A stretch of DNA of 53,799 bases from assembly GCF_044383835.1 (NCBI RefSeq), contig NZ_JBISEP010000021.1:1-53799 (forward strand), given 5' to 3'. Within the stretch, counting starts at the first letter, position 1. Each line of letters opens with the position of its first letter. Shown in pieces: positions 40,104 through 50,372 of this stretch. The DNA comes from Paraliobacillus sp044383835. Its GTDB lineage: Bacteria; Bacillota; Bacilli; Bacillales; Amphibacillaceae. The notes under the pieces were generated by a model, which worked only from the letters and a program-made list of their open reading frames with translations, was not told the DNA's origin and made no database searches. Position numbers and translations under genes: made by a program.

Positions 40104-40994
40104 ATGAACGAAAAAAAACAACGTATCATGGAAGAAAGTGTGAAGCTTTTTGCTGAAAAAGGATTCCATGCCACTTCGGTTCAAGAAATTGCAAGGAAAA
40201 GTGAAGTATCAAAAGGTGCATTTTACTTATATTTTACATCGAAAGAAGAACTAACGGTTGAAATTTTTGATTACTACACGTCATTAATTATGGATAAGTT
40301 TCATTCTATTCAGAAACAGGAAAAGGAACCAAGACAAAAACTGATCGAACAAATAACTATATTTTTAGATTTAATTACGAATCATAAAGAATATATGATT
40401 ATGCATATGCGAGATAACATACATATCAGCCAAGATATTAACGATTTAGCACTCAAATTAAATCAACAGAAATTTGAATGGATACAAACCGCATTAACAG
40501 AAATATATGGAGAAATAATCACCCCATACATTGCTGATTTTGTTATTCATTTAGATGGTATATTACTAGGCTATAGTAATACGATTGTCATGCACGACTT
40601 GTATTTAGACAATCAAACATTATCGCAATTCATTGTTGATCGTTTAGATAATATGATTACAAGTACCATTCAGATAAAAGCTGAACCACAAATTGGGATC
40701 GAACAATTATCTTTTTCACAGATACCATCCTACACGACAAAATCGCAAGTAGAAAAAGAAATGAACGCTATATCCAAGGCGATTAATCAATTAGCCATAC
40801 AAGATGACCAAAAAAATCAGTTGCAAGAAGCGGTACAATTGATAAAGGGTGAAATGAATAAAACAGAACCAAATCATTTTATTTTAGAAGGGATTTGTAT
40901 CCAAATAAAAGATATTCCACAATTAAAAAAACAAATGGATAGATTATCCAGTTTGTTCGCGATAGATATAAATAAACAAACGAAGGAGATTTAA
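40104..40994 (+). CDS. TetR/AcrR-family regulator of an RND efflux operon
   Basis: The N-terminal domain (about 1-60) is a TetR helix-turn-helix: ESVKLFAEKGFHATSVQEIA and SEVSKGAFYLYFTSKEELTVEIF. At 296 residues it is longer than the usual 200; the extra C-terminal 90 residues are helical with ERAV-like coiled-coil character. The ATG at 40104 follows AAAGAGGTGAT. The next gene starts one base after its stop. The set matches the yerO-yerP(swrC) arrangement of Bacillus subtilis, where YerO represses the RND pump. Confidence 0.88.
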   Translation: MNEKKQRIMEESVKLFAEKGFHATSVQEIARKSEVSKGAFYLYFTSKEELTVEIFDYYTSLIMDKFHSIQKQEKEPRQKLIEQITIFLDLITNHKEYMIMHMRDNIHISQDINDLALKLNQQKFEWIQTALTEIYGEIITPYIADFVIHLDGILLGYSNTIVMHDLYLDNQTLSQFIVDRLDNMITSTIQIKAEPQIGIEQLSFSQIPSYTTKSQVEKEMNAISKAINQLAIQDDQKNQLQEAVQLIKGEMNKTEPNHFILEGICIQIKDIPQLKKQMDRLSSLFAIDINKQTKEI

Positions 40995-40995
40995 T

Positions 40996-41871
40996 ATGAA
41001 AAAAATCAGCTTTATATTAATGAGCTTACTATTTTTCTTAGTAGCTTGTACGGAGGATACATCAAATCCTGAAGATCAAGGAGAAGCAATTACCACTGTC
41101 GAAACAGAAAAGGTCACACAAGGAGATTTTAATGTTGAGAAAACCTTTTATGGACGTACCAGTCCGATTCAAGCTACGCCAGTAATGACGCCTGTAATTG
41201 GCAAAATAGACAATGTTGTGGTCAAAAATGGTGAACAAGTAAAAGAAGGTGACGATCTATTTGCTATCATTGATTCACAGTCTGGAAGAAAACTAACTAT
41301 CTCATCGCCAGCAGATGGTCAAGTGACCCAGTTTTTTGTCTTAGAAGGAGACATGATTTCAACTGAAGAACCCGTTGCAACCATCGCAGATCTGTCGAAG
41401 TTAACGGTAGAATTAACCGTAACAGCAAATAATTTAAACTTATTTGAAGAAGGAACCGAAGCAACTACTATATTTTCTAATGAAGATGAAGCAATTACTG
41501 CAACCGTAGATAATGTAAGTGCATTACCGAATGAGACAGGATTATACCCAGTAAAATTAACCCTTAACAACAAGGATAAACAATGGAAAGCTGGTACCGT
41601 TGCAAAAGTAACTATTGCTGAAAGTGTCGTCAAAAGTGCATGGATTATTCCAACGAACGCACTAGTGGAAGAAGGGGACAAAACATTTGTATATATGATA
41701 AAAAAAGACACTGCATCAAAAGTTGAAGTGAATGTATTAGAGACACAAACAGACAAAGCAGCCATTGATGCATCGCTATCTAAAGGAGATCAAGTTGTCA
41801 CAAGTGGGCAGTTAACATTATCCGATGGTGCAAAAATACGCATAAATAATGGGGAGGACACCGCATCGTGA
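40996..41871 (+). CDS. RND efflux membrane-fusion (adaptor) lipoprotein
   Basis: The 291-residue protein starts MKKISFILMSLLFFLVACTED with a lipobox (VAC), so it is anchored at the outer face of the membrane. The HlyD-like architecture follows: barrel-sandwich segments IGKIDNVVVKNGEQVKEGDDL and SPADGQVTQFFVLEGDMIS, a beta-barrel and a membrane-proximal domain (ALVEEGDKTFVYMIKKD). The usual long coiled-coil hairpin is almost absent, which is common in Gram-positive adaptors. AAGGAG lies before the ATG. Its stop overlaps the pump gene by four bases. Confidence 0.87.
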   Translation: MKKISFILMSLLFFLVACTEDTSNPEDQGEAITTVETEKVTQGDFNVEKTFYGRTSPIQATPVMTPVIGKIDNVVVKNGEQVKEGDDLFAIIDSQSGRKLTISSPADGQVTQFFVLEGDMISTEEPVATIADLSKLTVELTVTANNLNLFEEGTEATTIFSNEDEAITATVDNVSALPNETGLYPVKLTLNNKDKQWKAGTVAKVTIAESVVKSAWIIPTNALVEEGDKTFVYMIKKDTASKVEVNVLETQTDKAAIDASLSKGDQVVTSGQLTLSDGAKIRINNGEDTAS

Positions 41872-44800
41872 AGTTAGTAGACCAATCTGTTAAACGCCCT
41901 GTTGGGGTCATTATGATTGTCTTAGCAATTATTGCACTAGGAATTATCTCTGTACGAAATTTGGCAATTGATTTGATGCCTGAGATTGATTTCCCTGTTG
42001 CTGTTGTTGCTGTTAATTATCCTGACGCTGCACCTGAAGAAGTTGAAAAGCAAGTAAGTCAGCCAATTGAATCTGCACTTAGCTCTATTGAGGGGATTGA
42101 ATCGATTCAAACACAATCACAATCAGGCTCAGCAATCGTATTAATGGAATTTAACATGGGTGCTGATTTAGACAATGCGTTACTAGACGTTAGAGAAAGT
42201 GTCGATCAAGTTAAAGGAATGCTACCAGAAAGTGCTGGCGAACCAAGTGTATTACGTTTTAATCCAAACCAACTTCCGATTATGTGGGTAGGATTATCTG
42301 GTGGGGATTTAACCGAAATACAACGCATTGCAGAAGATCAAGTTGTACCTCAATTTGAAAGGCAGAGTGGGGTTGCCTCTGTCTCAGTTGAAGGCGGTCA
42401 AGAACGCATTATTGAGCTAGAGCTAGATCAAGCAAAACTAATACAGTATGGTTTAAACACACAACAAATCATGCAAACACTTAGTCAAGTTAATCAATCT
42501 GCTTCAGCTGGTACTGTTGCCAAAGGAGATAAAAATTTAAGTATTCGGATAGAAGGTACGTACGATACGGTTGATGATATTCGTGAAACGCAATTACAAA
42601 CCCCACAAGGAGCAACGATTCAAGTAGAGGATGTGGCATCAGTCAAAGATACATTAGCTGGTGCTGGTACGACACTAGTAAATGGAAAAGAAGCTGTTGT
42701 TTTATCGGTGATGAAACAGTCTGATGGAAATACAGTAGACGTGTCCAATCAAATATTGAATAAGATGGAAGAATTGAATGGTTCACTACCAAATGATATA
42801 GAACTAGAAATGGTTGTGGATACATCAGATTTTATTAAGCAATCCATTTCTTCAGTAGTACAGAATATGTTAATAGGTGGACTGTTTGCGTTACTTATTC
42901 TCTTACTATTCCTGAAAAGTATTCGTGCTACTCTTGTAGTAGGACTTGCAATACCAATTGCTATCATTGCTACGTTCACACTGATTTACTTTACGGGAGA
43001 AACATTAAACGTTCTTACAATGGGAGGTTTAGCTCTTGGTTTAGGAATGATGGTGGATAGTTCTATCGTTATATTAGAGAACATTGTCTCATACAGACAG
43101 CAAGGTTATTCGATGAAAGAAGCAGCGAAAAAAGGTGCTTCTGAATTAGCTCCGGCTGTAATCGCCTCTACAACTACTACATTGGTCGTATTTTTACCGA
43201 TTGTATTTGTAGAAGGTATTGCATCGGAGTTGTTCACCCCACTAGCATTAACCGTTGCTTTTGCTTTAATTGCATCATTGGTCGTGGCTATCACATTAAT
43301 CCCAATGCTGTCATCCAAGTTATTGTCAGAAAAAATGCAAGATCATGGACGCAGATATTGGTTTGACCGCATGTTAACACGGTTCAATAATGGCTATAGA
43401 AAGGTGTTAAAAAGCGTACTGCGTTTTAGAAAAACAACTATTTTTACTAGTTTAGTTATTATTATTGGGAGTTTAGCGTTGGTTCCATTTATAGGAATGG
43501 AATTTATCCCAGAAGGAGATCAAGGGCAATTAGAAGTAACTGTAGAGACACCAGTTGGAACGACAGAAGAAAAAACAATAGAAATAGCAGACAAGGTAAA
43601 TAAAAAACTAGACGCATATGATGATGTCATTAAAGTTAGTTATGTAACGATAGGTGGCGGTGATGCTGCAACAAGCGCCATGATGGGTGGTGGTAGCTCC
43701 AATAGAGCATCCTATACGATTCAACTAGTAAAATCTAGTGAAAGAGATCAATCAACAGAAGCAATCATGCAAGCGATCGATCAAAATGTTCAAGACATTG
43801 CTGGTGCTGAAATTACAGTAAGCGCAGTTGGAGCTGCAATGAGTGGAGGAAGCCCGATTCAGATTCAACTGAATGGGCCAGAGCATGAAGTATTACAGAC
43901 GCTGTCAGAAGATGTAATTGCTCAAATAAGTAAGGTGGAAGGTGTATATAATCCGACAACATCAGTAGAAGAAACAACGCCTCAATTGAATATTCATGTG
44001 GATAAGGGAGTAGCAGCACAATATGGCTTAACAGAAGCACAAGTCATGTCTCAAGTGCAACTGCATTTCACTGGACAAACCGTGATGCAATATCGGGAAA
44101 ATGGTGATGATATAGATGTTCGTTTAACCCATCCTGAATCTGAACGGGATTCCATTAATGATTTGAAAAATGTTTTAATCCAAAATCAACAAGGAACACA
44201 AGTACCGTTAGAAACAATTGCGACATTTAAACAAGAGCAAGCACCAGCTACATTGACACGCCAAAATCAGCAACAGCAAGTTAATATCACATCTGATATA
44301 GTTGATCGTGATCTTGGAAGTGTTCAAGCTGCAATTAAATCCACACTGGATAATATGGAGTTGCCGGAAGATTATACGTACAGTATTGGTGGGCAAGCAA
44401 AAGATATGATGGAAGCATTCGCAGATTTAGCTCTAGCGCTCATTTTATCTATCTTCTTAGTTTATGCAGTCATGGCCGTACAATTTGAAAATTTCCTATA
44501 TCCATTTGTGATTATGTTCTCCATGCCAGCAACCGTTGTAGGAATATTAGGTGGTTTATTCGTCACCAATACACCGTTAAGTATCACCGCATTTATTGGT
44601 GTGATCATGCTAGCAGGTATTGTAGTTAACAATGCAATCGTACTTGTTGACTATATCAATATTCTTAGAAGACGAGGCATGGATCGATATGAAGCAATTT
44701 TAGAAGCTGGAACAAGCAGAATGCGTCCTATTTTAATGACCACATTAACAACGATTCTAGCCATGATTCCGCTCGGGTTAGGAATTGGTGAAGGTGCAGA

Positions 44801-44945
44801 AATGCAACAACCGATGGCAATCACCGTTATTTTTGGTCTAACTATTTCAAGCATATTTACCTTGCTTTTGATTCCAGTAGTTTATACGTATTTTGATGGT
44901 TTATCAGAAAAAATTAAAAGGAAATTTAAAAAAGTAGAAGAATGA
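41868..44945 (+). CDS. RND-family efflux permease (SwrC/AcrB type)
   Basis: The 1025-residue protein is a proton-driven exporter with twelve predicted membrane helices in two halves, each followed or preceded by a large outer loop. Motifs include LAIDLMPEIDFPVA after helix 1, GGLALGLGMMVDSSIVILENI in helix 4 with the proton-relay Asp, and the duplicate AGIVVNNAIVLVDYINILRRRG in the second half. It most resembles Bacillus SwrC (YerP), which exports surfactin and confers tolerance to lipophilic agents; substrate here is inference. The GTG at 41868 overlaps the adaptor stop (GTGA). Confidence 0.92.
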   Translation: MKLVDQSVKRPVGVIMIVLAIIALGIISVRNLAIDLMPEIDFPVAVVAVNYPDAAPEEVEKQVSQPIESALSSIEGIESIQTQSQSGSAIVLMEFNMGADLDNALLDVRESVDQVKGMLPESAGEPSVLRFNPNQLPIMWVGLSGGDLTEIQRIAEDQVVPQFERQSGVASVSVEGGQERIIELELDQAKLIQYGLNTQQIMQTLSQVNQSASAGTVAKGDKNLSIRIEGTYDTVDDIRETQLQTPQGATIQVEDVASVKDTLAGAGTTLVNGKEAVVLSVMKQSDGNTVDVSNQILNKMEELNGSLPNDIELEMVVDTSDFIKQSISSVVQNMLIGGLFALLILLLFLKSIRATLVVGLAIPIAIIATFTLIYFTGETLNVLTMGGLALGLGMMVDSSIVILENIVSYRQQGYSMKEAAKKGASELAPAVIASTTTTLVVFLPIVFVEGIASELFTPLALTVAFALIASLVVAITLIPMLSSKLLSEKMQDHGRRYWFDRMLTRFNNGYRKVLKSVLRFRKTTIFTSLVIIIGSLALVPFIGMEFIPEGDQGQLEVTVETPVGTTEEKTIEIADKVNKKLDAYDDVIKVSYVTIGGGDAATSAMMGGGSSNRASYTIQLVKSSERDQSTEAIMQAIDQNVQDIAGAEITVSAVGAAMSGGSPIQIQLNGPEHEVLQTLSEDVIAQISKVEGVYNPTTSVEETTPQLNIHVDKGVAAQYGLTEAQVMSQVQLHFTGQTVMQYRENGDDIDVRLTHPESERDSINDLKNVLIQNQQGTQVPLETIATFKQEQAPATLTRQNQQQQVNITSDIVDRDLGSVQAAIKSTLDNMELPEDYTYSIGGQAKDMMEAFADLALALILSIFLVYAVMAVQFENFLYPFVIMFSMPATVVGILGGLFVTNTPLSITAFIGVIMLAGIVVNNAIVLVDYINILRRRGMDRYEAILEAGTSRMRPILMTTLTTILAMIPLGLGIGEGAEMQQPMAITVIFGLTISSIFTLLLIPVVYTYFDGLSEKIKRKFKKVEE

Positions 44946-44954
44946 TGGAAGAGG

Positions 44955-44983
44955 AGCAGCTCTAGTGAATAGGGCTGCTTTTT
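44955..44983 (+). terminator. Intrinsic terminator of the efflux operon
   Basis: AGCAGCTCTA pairs with TAGGGCTGCT (one G-U pair) around a 5-base loop, followed by a T run. Confidence 0.8.
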
Positions 44984-45183
44984 GTCAGTGAAAAAATAGT
45001 GCTGATTTTCTTTGGGTGCTAGAGGCTGATTGTTGCATTTAACGCTTTTCTATACTAAGCATAGTCTAAATTGTTCTCGGTAAGGATAAACTGACTTAAT
45101 GTAGTTGCATAATCTGAATGTTTCGTGAAAATGTATAGCTTTGTTTGATAAAAGTTGCGTTAGATAGTGACAGGAGTTGACGT

Positions 45184-46722
45184 ATTATTTTAAGAAAGAG
45201 AAAGGCTGCGATAACCAGTATCGTTTTTATTCTATTGACCATATGTCTAAAAGTATCTGGGCTACTTAGAGATATAGTTATTGCATACTATTTTGGTGAT
45301 ACTTATCAGGCCGATGCTTATTTAGCCGCATTTATTATTCCAAACATGATATTTCTTTTTTTAACAACAGGGATGAAACATGCATTCATTCCCAGTTACT
45401 TGGAGGCAAAGGAAACAGGAAAATCAACTTACCTATTTAATCAAATTTGGAAATCAACTGGATTGATTAGTTTCGGAATAGGAGTCGTTGGTATGCTTAT
45501 CGCTCCAATGATTGTTCCAATCTTATACCCTAATTTTCAAACAAACGCAATGACAATCGCGATTCATACAACAGTGATATTTATGGTGTGTGTAGGTGTA
45601 GTCGGTTTAAATGCCGTATTTGAGGCTTATTTTGATGCCGAATCGAAGTATGTGATTACTACTATTGCTCAGCTCATTGTATTACTTACGATGATCAGTT
45701 CTGCCGTACTGTTTGCAAAGCAGATTGGACCATATGCCTTATCATCTGGCTATTTATTTGGGGTGATTCTATCATTCCTATTTAAATTATTGATCGTTCA
45801 TAAACAAAATATTATACAATTTTCAACAAAAATACATAGAGATGATGTGAAATCATTCTTTATTGTTTTCATCCCTGTAGCAATCACCGTGATGATTGGG
45901 CAAGTTAATCTAGCTGTAGACAACATCTTTGCTAGTTATTTTGAGGAAGGAGCGGTAACTTATATTAACTATGCCAAAAACCTTGTTCATTTCCCACAAG
46001 CTATCTTTGCCGTTACGATTGGAACCATTACTTTCCCGTTAATAGCAAAAAGTTATGCAAAAGGGAACATAAAAGAATTAAGGTACAGGACGGGACAAGG
46101 ATTGATGGTTATGTGCTATGTATTATTACCAGCCATTACAGGAATGATGCTCCTTATGCCGAGCATTATTCAATTATTATTTGAGCGTGGAGCGTTCACG
46201 CATGAAGCAACGTTAGCTACTTCACAGGTAGCTTATTATTATGTAGGATCGGTTATTTTTTTTAGTTTAACCGTAATTATAAATAATGCGATGTACACAT
46301 TGAAAAAAGGATATTATGTGATGTGGATTGGACTAGGGTCAATTCTGTTTAATATAGTATGCAATAGTGTTTTTACAAAAATATTAGGGTATGTAGGGAT
46401 CCCGCTAGCTTCATCTATTGTCGGTTTGGTATACGCAATAAGCTGTTATCTGTTCCTATCTAAGCAAATAGGAAGTCTAATACACGCACAAAGATTAATT
46501 GAAATCACTAAAATGATTCTCTCGATAATAGTGATGACTATCACTCTACAAATTATAGGGAATGTAAAATTTTATATAGCAAATGGTAACTACCTTCTGA
46601 TAGCTATTTTCGTTGGTGCACTTATATATGTGGTTTGTTCGTACATACTTAAAATAGAAGCTTTCTATTTTTTGTGGAGCGCGTTAAGAAAAAAAGAGAA
46701 TGATCAACTGTCGGAGGGGTAA
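45184..46722 (+). CDS. MurJ/Wzx-type lipid flippase (polysaccharide cluster)
   Basis: The protein is a polytopic MviN/MurJ-family transporter with about 13-14 helices, including the family pattern KVSGLLRDIVIAYYFGDTYQADAYLAAFIIPNM. It probably flips lipid-linked polysaccharide units made by the genes behind it. The first ATG/GTG/TTG in frame is TTG 45235, but that would cut into membrane helix 1. An ATT at 45184 lies 7 bases after CAGGAG and gives IILRKRKAAITSIVFILL, a normal N-terminus of 512 residues in total. In-frame TGA at 45178 excludes anything earlier. The ATT start is inference. Confidence 0.82.
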   Translation: MILRKRKAAITSIVFILLTICLKVSGLLRDIVIAYYFGDTYQADAYLAAFIIPNMIFLFLTTGMKHAFIPSYLEAKETGKSTYLFNQIWKSTGLISFGIGVVGMLIAPMIVPILYPNFQTNAMTIAIHTTVIFMVCVGVVGLNAVFEAYFDAESKYVITTIAQLIVLLTMISSAVLFAKQIGPYALSSGYLFGVILSFLFKLLIVHKQNIIQFSTKIHRDDVKSFFIVFIPVAITVMIGQVNLAVDNIFASYFEEGAVTYINYAKNLVHFPQAIFAVTIGTITFPLIAKSYAKGNIKELRYRTGQGLMVMCYVLLPAITGMMLLMPSIIQLLFERGAFTHEATLATSQVAYYYVGSVIFFSLTVIINNAMYTLKKGYYVMWIGLGSILFNIVCNSVFTKILGYVGIPLASSIVGLVYAISCYLFLSKQIGSLIHAQRLIEITKMILSIIVMTITLQIIGNVKFYIANGNYLLIAIFVGALIYVVCSYILKIEAFYFLWSALRKKENDQLSEG

Positions 46723-46723
46723 T

Positions 46724-48040
46724 ATGAGGCAATTAAAATCTAATACCATGCAACGAATCGAATCTATATTCCTTATTTTTATATTCATTCAACCAATACT
46801 TGATCTATTTGCTTTTCTAGGTTTGCCGATTTCAGAAGTCATTCGAGTGTTAGCTATCTTTATAGGAATGATTTATCTGTTGTTTAATCAAAATAAAAAA
46901 ATCCAACAGCTCGCATTTTTTTATCATATCATTCTGATCCTTTATTTTTCAATCCACCTGCTTGTTAGCTATTTGTTTAAAGAACCGTTTTCGCTAGTAG
47001 TGGAGTTAACACATATCACTAAAACTATTTTCTTTATTGAATTATTAATCGTTTATGTTTGTGTGATTTTTTCAATCAGTCGTAAAAACAATTGGCAAAA
47101 CATCCTGTTAAGAAAAGTCACGATTAGTATGGCAATAATTGCGGTTGTTATGGTGCTCGCAGAATTAACTAATACAGGAAAGCGTTCTTACGACATGTTG
47201 CTAAAAGCTGGCCATTCGGGATGGTTTTTCTCCGGGAATGAATTAAGTGCAATTTTAGCAATGGGTTTTGGATTCATCCTACTATATTTTTTTAGACAAA
47301 AAAACACACGTGTCAAGATGATTTTATTTGGTCTGTTAGGTATTCTTTGTTGGGCAATGATGACGATTGGAACAAAAGTAAGTTTTGGTGGATTGATTCT
47401 GTTTTTAATTCTAGCGGTCATCATTGGAATATCAGAATTCTTTTTTAGAAAAAAAACGATGTTACATATATTAATCCCGAGCATTCTTTTCGCAGCTACA
47501 CTAATATGGTTACCATTTTCATCAATTGGTCAAAATCTACATATTACGTTAGGACCATCATTCTCGCCATCAACCGACACAGAAAATCAATTATTAGAGG
47601 AAGATGCAGAAGGATTCAACCATATTTTAAGTGGCCGAAGTGATTTTTTAAAACAAACAATGCAACAATATCAAGATGCATCACCCTCACAAAAACTTTT
47701 CGGCATGGGCTATGGGGGAAATTATCAAACCGAACCAAAACTGATTGAAATGGATCTATTAGATTGGCTATTTGGTTTTGGTGTAATTGGCTTTATCCTT
47801 TTAATTGCACCAATTTGTATGATTGCAGTAAGACTATTCAAGCACATATTTCTTGTAAAACCAATTAAATTGAACTGGGAAGTGATTATGATTGGTATGA
47901 GCATTTGTATTGGTTTTGGTGCTGCGCTAGTGGCAGGGCATGTCCTTTCCTCTCCGGCAGTTAGTATTTATCTGGCTATTGCAATTGGATATGTATATGC
48001 ATTGACACATCCAACAGTAAAAAACAGAACGGAGGGCTAA
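46724..48040 (+). CDS. O-antigen ligase-like polysaccharide polymerase (Wzy)
   Basis: The 438-residue membrane protein has about eleven to twelve helices and the large extracellular loop (about 260-340) typical of the Wzy_C/O-antigen ligase family, with SGRSDFLKQTMQQYQDASPSQKLFGMGYGG inside it. It would join repeat units outside the membrane. The ATG at 46724 lies after CGGAGGGG, one base past the flippase stop; a frame opening at 46700 is inside the preceding gene. The glycosyltransferase follows 1 base later, so the genes form a tight operon. Confidence 0.85.
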   Translation: MRQLKSNTMQRIESIFLIFIFIQPILDLFAFLGLPISEVIRVLAIFIGMIYLLFNQNKKIQQLAFFYHIILILYFSIHLLVSYLFKEPFSLVVELTHITKTIFFIELLIVYVCVIFSISRKNNWQNILLRKVTISMAIIAVVMVLAELTNTGKRSYDMLLKAGHSGWFFSGNELSAILAMGFGFILLYFFRQKNTRVKMILFGLLGILCWAMMTIGTKVSFGGLILFLILAVIIGISEFFFRKKTMLHILIPSILFAATLIWLPFSSIGQNLHITLGPSFSPSTDTENQLLEEDAEGFNHILSGRSDFLKQTMQQYQDASPSQKLFGMGYGGNYQTEPKLIEMDLLDWLFGFGVIGFILLIAPICMIAVRLFKHIFLVKPIKLNWEVIMIGMSICIGFGAALVAGHVLSSPAVSIYLAIAIGYVYALTHPTVKNRTEG

Positions 48041-48041
48041 T

Positions 48042-49139
48042 ATGCAACAAACGAATAAGTACATACTAGTCATTACCACCATGTATCCGTCAAAACAGCA
48101 CACTTCATTTGGTGTTTTTGTTAAAAATCAAGTAGAACAACTTAGAAAGCAGGGGTATTGTGTAGATGTTCTCGCAATAAAAGAACCAAAAAGGGGGAAG
48201 ACTATGGTTATAAAAAAATATAGTATTTGGCTGATGAAAGCTCTCTTATTGTTTTTGAAAAAAGGAAGCGAATACAATATTGTCCATGCACATTATGTAT
48301 TTCCTAGTGGTTGGATTGGTTTATGGTTTAAACGTTTGTTTAAAGCCAAGTTAATCGTTACCGCACATGGTGGTGATATTGACAAAATGGTACGCTTACA
48401 TCCATGGATTTATAGGCAAACGAAACGTATTTTGGAACAAGCTGATGAAATTATTGTTGTTGGAGAGGGTTTGAAACAAGTCATTTTAAACGAATTTAAG
48501 ATTTTCAGAGAGAAAATACACGTCATTAATATGGGGGTAAATCGAAATGTATTTCGACCAATTCCTAAACAAGAAGCCAAAACGACTTTACAGTTAGAGC
48601 AAGCACAAAAAATTATTTTATACGTTGGTAATTTTCTTAAAGCAAAGGGATTAATTGAACTGGTGCAGGCTTATGCTCTGTTAAAAAAGACTAATCCCAA
48701 TCTAGTGTTACACCTAATAGGTTCAAAAAAAGATCCTGTTTTTTATCAGAAATTATTTCAATCAATTGAACAACAGAAGCTTGAGCATGTGAGCTTTCAT
48801 TCTGCTAAGCCACAAAAAGAAGTTGCAACATGGATGGCTGCGGCTGATGTATGTGTTCTGCCATCACACATGGAAGGATTTGGACTAGTTGCATTAGAAG
48901 CAATGGCGTGTCATACACCGGTAATTGGTACAAGTGTAGGAGGGCTACGTGTCTTATTAGAAGGAGGGGCTGGACTATCTGTTCCACCGAAGCAAGTTAA
49001 TATACTTGCTCAAGGGATAAAGGAGGTATTGTCTAACGAAACGTTACAAAAAAAAATGATCCACTACGGGGAAATAAAAGCAAAACAAAACGATCAGGAG
49101 AAGTTGATTGATTCACTAATTACAATTTACAGCAGATAG
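48042..49139 (+). CDS. GT4-family glycosyltransferase
   Basis: The 365-residue protein is a GT-B fold glycosyltransferase of family 4: an N-terminal acceptor domain with TTMYPSKQHTSFGVFVKNQ and HAHYVFPSG, HGGDIDKM, and a C-terminal donor domain with YVGNFLKAKGL and the nucleotide-sugar motif PSHMEGFGLVALEAMACHTP (EGFGLVALE). It probably adds a sugar to the lipid-linked unit at the cytoplasmic face. The donor cannot be told from sequence. The ATG follows GGAGGGCTAAT. Confidence 0.9.
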   Translation: MQQTNKYILVITTMYPSKQHTSFGVFVKNQVEQLRKQGYCVDVLAIKEPKRGKTMVIKKYSIWLMKALLLFLKKGSEYNIVHAHYVFPSGWIGLWFKRLFKAKLIVTAHGGDIDKMVRLHPWIYRQTKRILEQADEIIVVGEGLKQVILNEFKIFREKIHVINMGVNRNVFRPIPKQEAKTTLQLEQAQKIILYVGNFLKAKGLIELVQAYALLKKTNPNLVLHLIGSKKDPVFYQKLFQSIEQQKLEHVSFHSAKPQKEVATWMAAADVCVLPSHMEGFGLVALEAMACHTPVIGTSVGGLRVLLEGGAGLSVPPKQVNILAQGIKEVLSNETLQKKMIHYGEIKAKQNDQEKLIDSLITIYSR

Positions 49140-49151
49140 GAGCAACTTACG

Positions 49152-49622
49152 ATGAAGCAAAAGAAATTACTGCTTATTTCCTCAATAGGTGGACATTTAA
49201 CCCAATTGTTACAATTAGAATCTATCTTTGAAAATTATCGATATCACATCGTTACGGAAAAATCATCAATTACTAAAGAACTTAAAAATAAATATTCCGT
49301 TTCGTTGTTATTGTATGGTGCAAGAAATTATCCATTTCGATATATGTTTAAATTCTCATACAATACAATCAAGTCATTGTGTATTTTTTTAAAGCACAGA
49401 CCAGATATCATTATTACTACAGGAGCACATACGGCCGTTCCTATGTGCTACATTGCAAAACTGTTCAGAAAGAAAGTTGTTTTTATCGAAAGTTTTGCTA
49501 AATCAACTAGTCCAACTCTATCTGGACGATTAGTTTATCCAATTTCTGATTTGTTTATCGTACAATGGGAATCAATGAAAGAAATTTATCCAAAAGCAAT
49601 TTACGGGGGGTCTATTTATTGA
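49152..49622 (+). CDS. PssD/Alg14-like glycosyltransferase subunit
   Basis: The 156-residue protein matches the membrane-anchoring half of split UDP-sugar transferases (Alg14, PssD, Cps14F): LLLISSIGGHLTQLLQLE at the start, RPDIIITTGAHTAVPMCYIAKLF and VFIESFAKSTSPTLSGRL. It recruits the catalytic partner encoded next. The genes overlap by four bases (TTGA), so stoichiometric synthesis is expected. The pair usually adds a hexose or GlcNAc to undecaprenyl-linked primer in capsule and exopolysaccharide pathways. Confidence 0.9.
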   Translation: MKQKKLLLISSIGGHLTQLLQLESIFENYRYHIVTEKSSITKELKNKYSVSLLLYGARNYPFRYMFKFSYNTIKSLCIFLKHRPDIIITTGAHTAVPMCYIAKLFRKKVVFIESFAKSTSPTLSGRLVYPISDLFIVQWESMKEIYPKAIYGGSIY

Positions 49623-50104
49623 TACTGGTTGTATTAGGTACCCATGAGCTCCCTTTTACTCGCTTACTAAAAGAGATAGATGACTTAATCACAAAAGATA
49701 GGATTAAAGACCAAGTAATTGCACAAATCGGACATACGAAATATCAAAGTAATCAGATAGAGATGTACCAATTCCTTACCTATGAACAAATGGATCAGCT
49801 TTATGAACAGGCTGATTTAATTATTACCCATGCTGGAACAGGATCAGTTATTACTGGACTAAAGAAAGGCAAAGTAATTATTGCTGTTCCACGATTAAAG
49901 AAGTATCGTGAACACAATGATGACCATCAACTGCAATTAATCGATGCATTTGAAAACCAAGGTCACTTGCTAGCTTGCCGTGATACGAACCAGCTATCTC
50001 ATGTGTTAGAGCAAAGCAAACAGTTTCAACCAAAAACATTTCAATCAGGTAAGACAAGATTATTATCGATTCTTAACCAATTTATTCAACAAGATCATAA
50101 GTGA
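49619..50104 (+). CDS. PssE/Alg13-like glycosyltransferase subunit
   Basis: The catalytic partner of the preceding protein. TTG 49619 follows GGGGGG and gives 161 residues starting MILVVLGTHELPFTRLLKEID, the family N-terminus; the frame is open further upstream inside the neighbour gene. The donor-binding region is ADLIITHAGTGSVITGLKKG and PRLKKYREHNDDHQLQL, as in the C-terminal half of MurG-like enzymes. It is the last gene of the polysaccharide operon. No terminator is seen after it. Confidence 0.9.
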   Translation: MILVVLGTHELPFTRLLKEIDDLITKDRIKDQVIAQIGHTKYQSNQIEMYQFLTYEQMDQLYEQADLIITHAGTGSVITGLKKGKVIIAVPRLKKYREHNDDHQLQLIDAFENQGHLLACRDTNQLSHVLEQSKQFQPKTFQSGKTRLLSILNQFIQQDHK

Positions 50105-50372
50105 ATAAACATGAACTAACGCTCTCATACTAATCGTAAATCTTGTATATTTCTTTATCATTAGATACGGGGATAATCACATAACTAGTTGATAAAATAA
50201 AATACATGATTTTTTTAGGGGATTATGTTATAGTGATAAGAGTTCTATGCAAATTTAAATGAGATGTGAAACTTTTTAACAAAACATCCGTTTATTATTA
50301 ATGTAAATCTAATTTTTAAACAGACTGTACTTGGAATGAAAAAGACATGTCAGGGTGATCGGGAGGGAAAGT

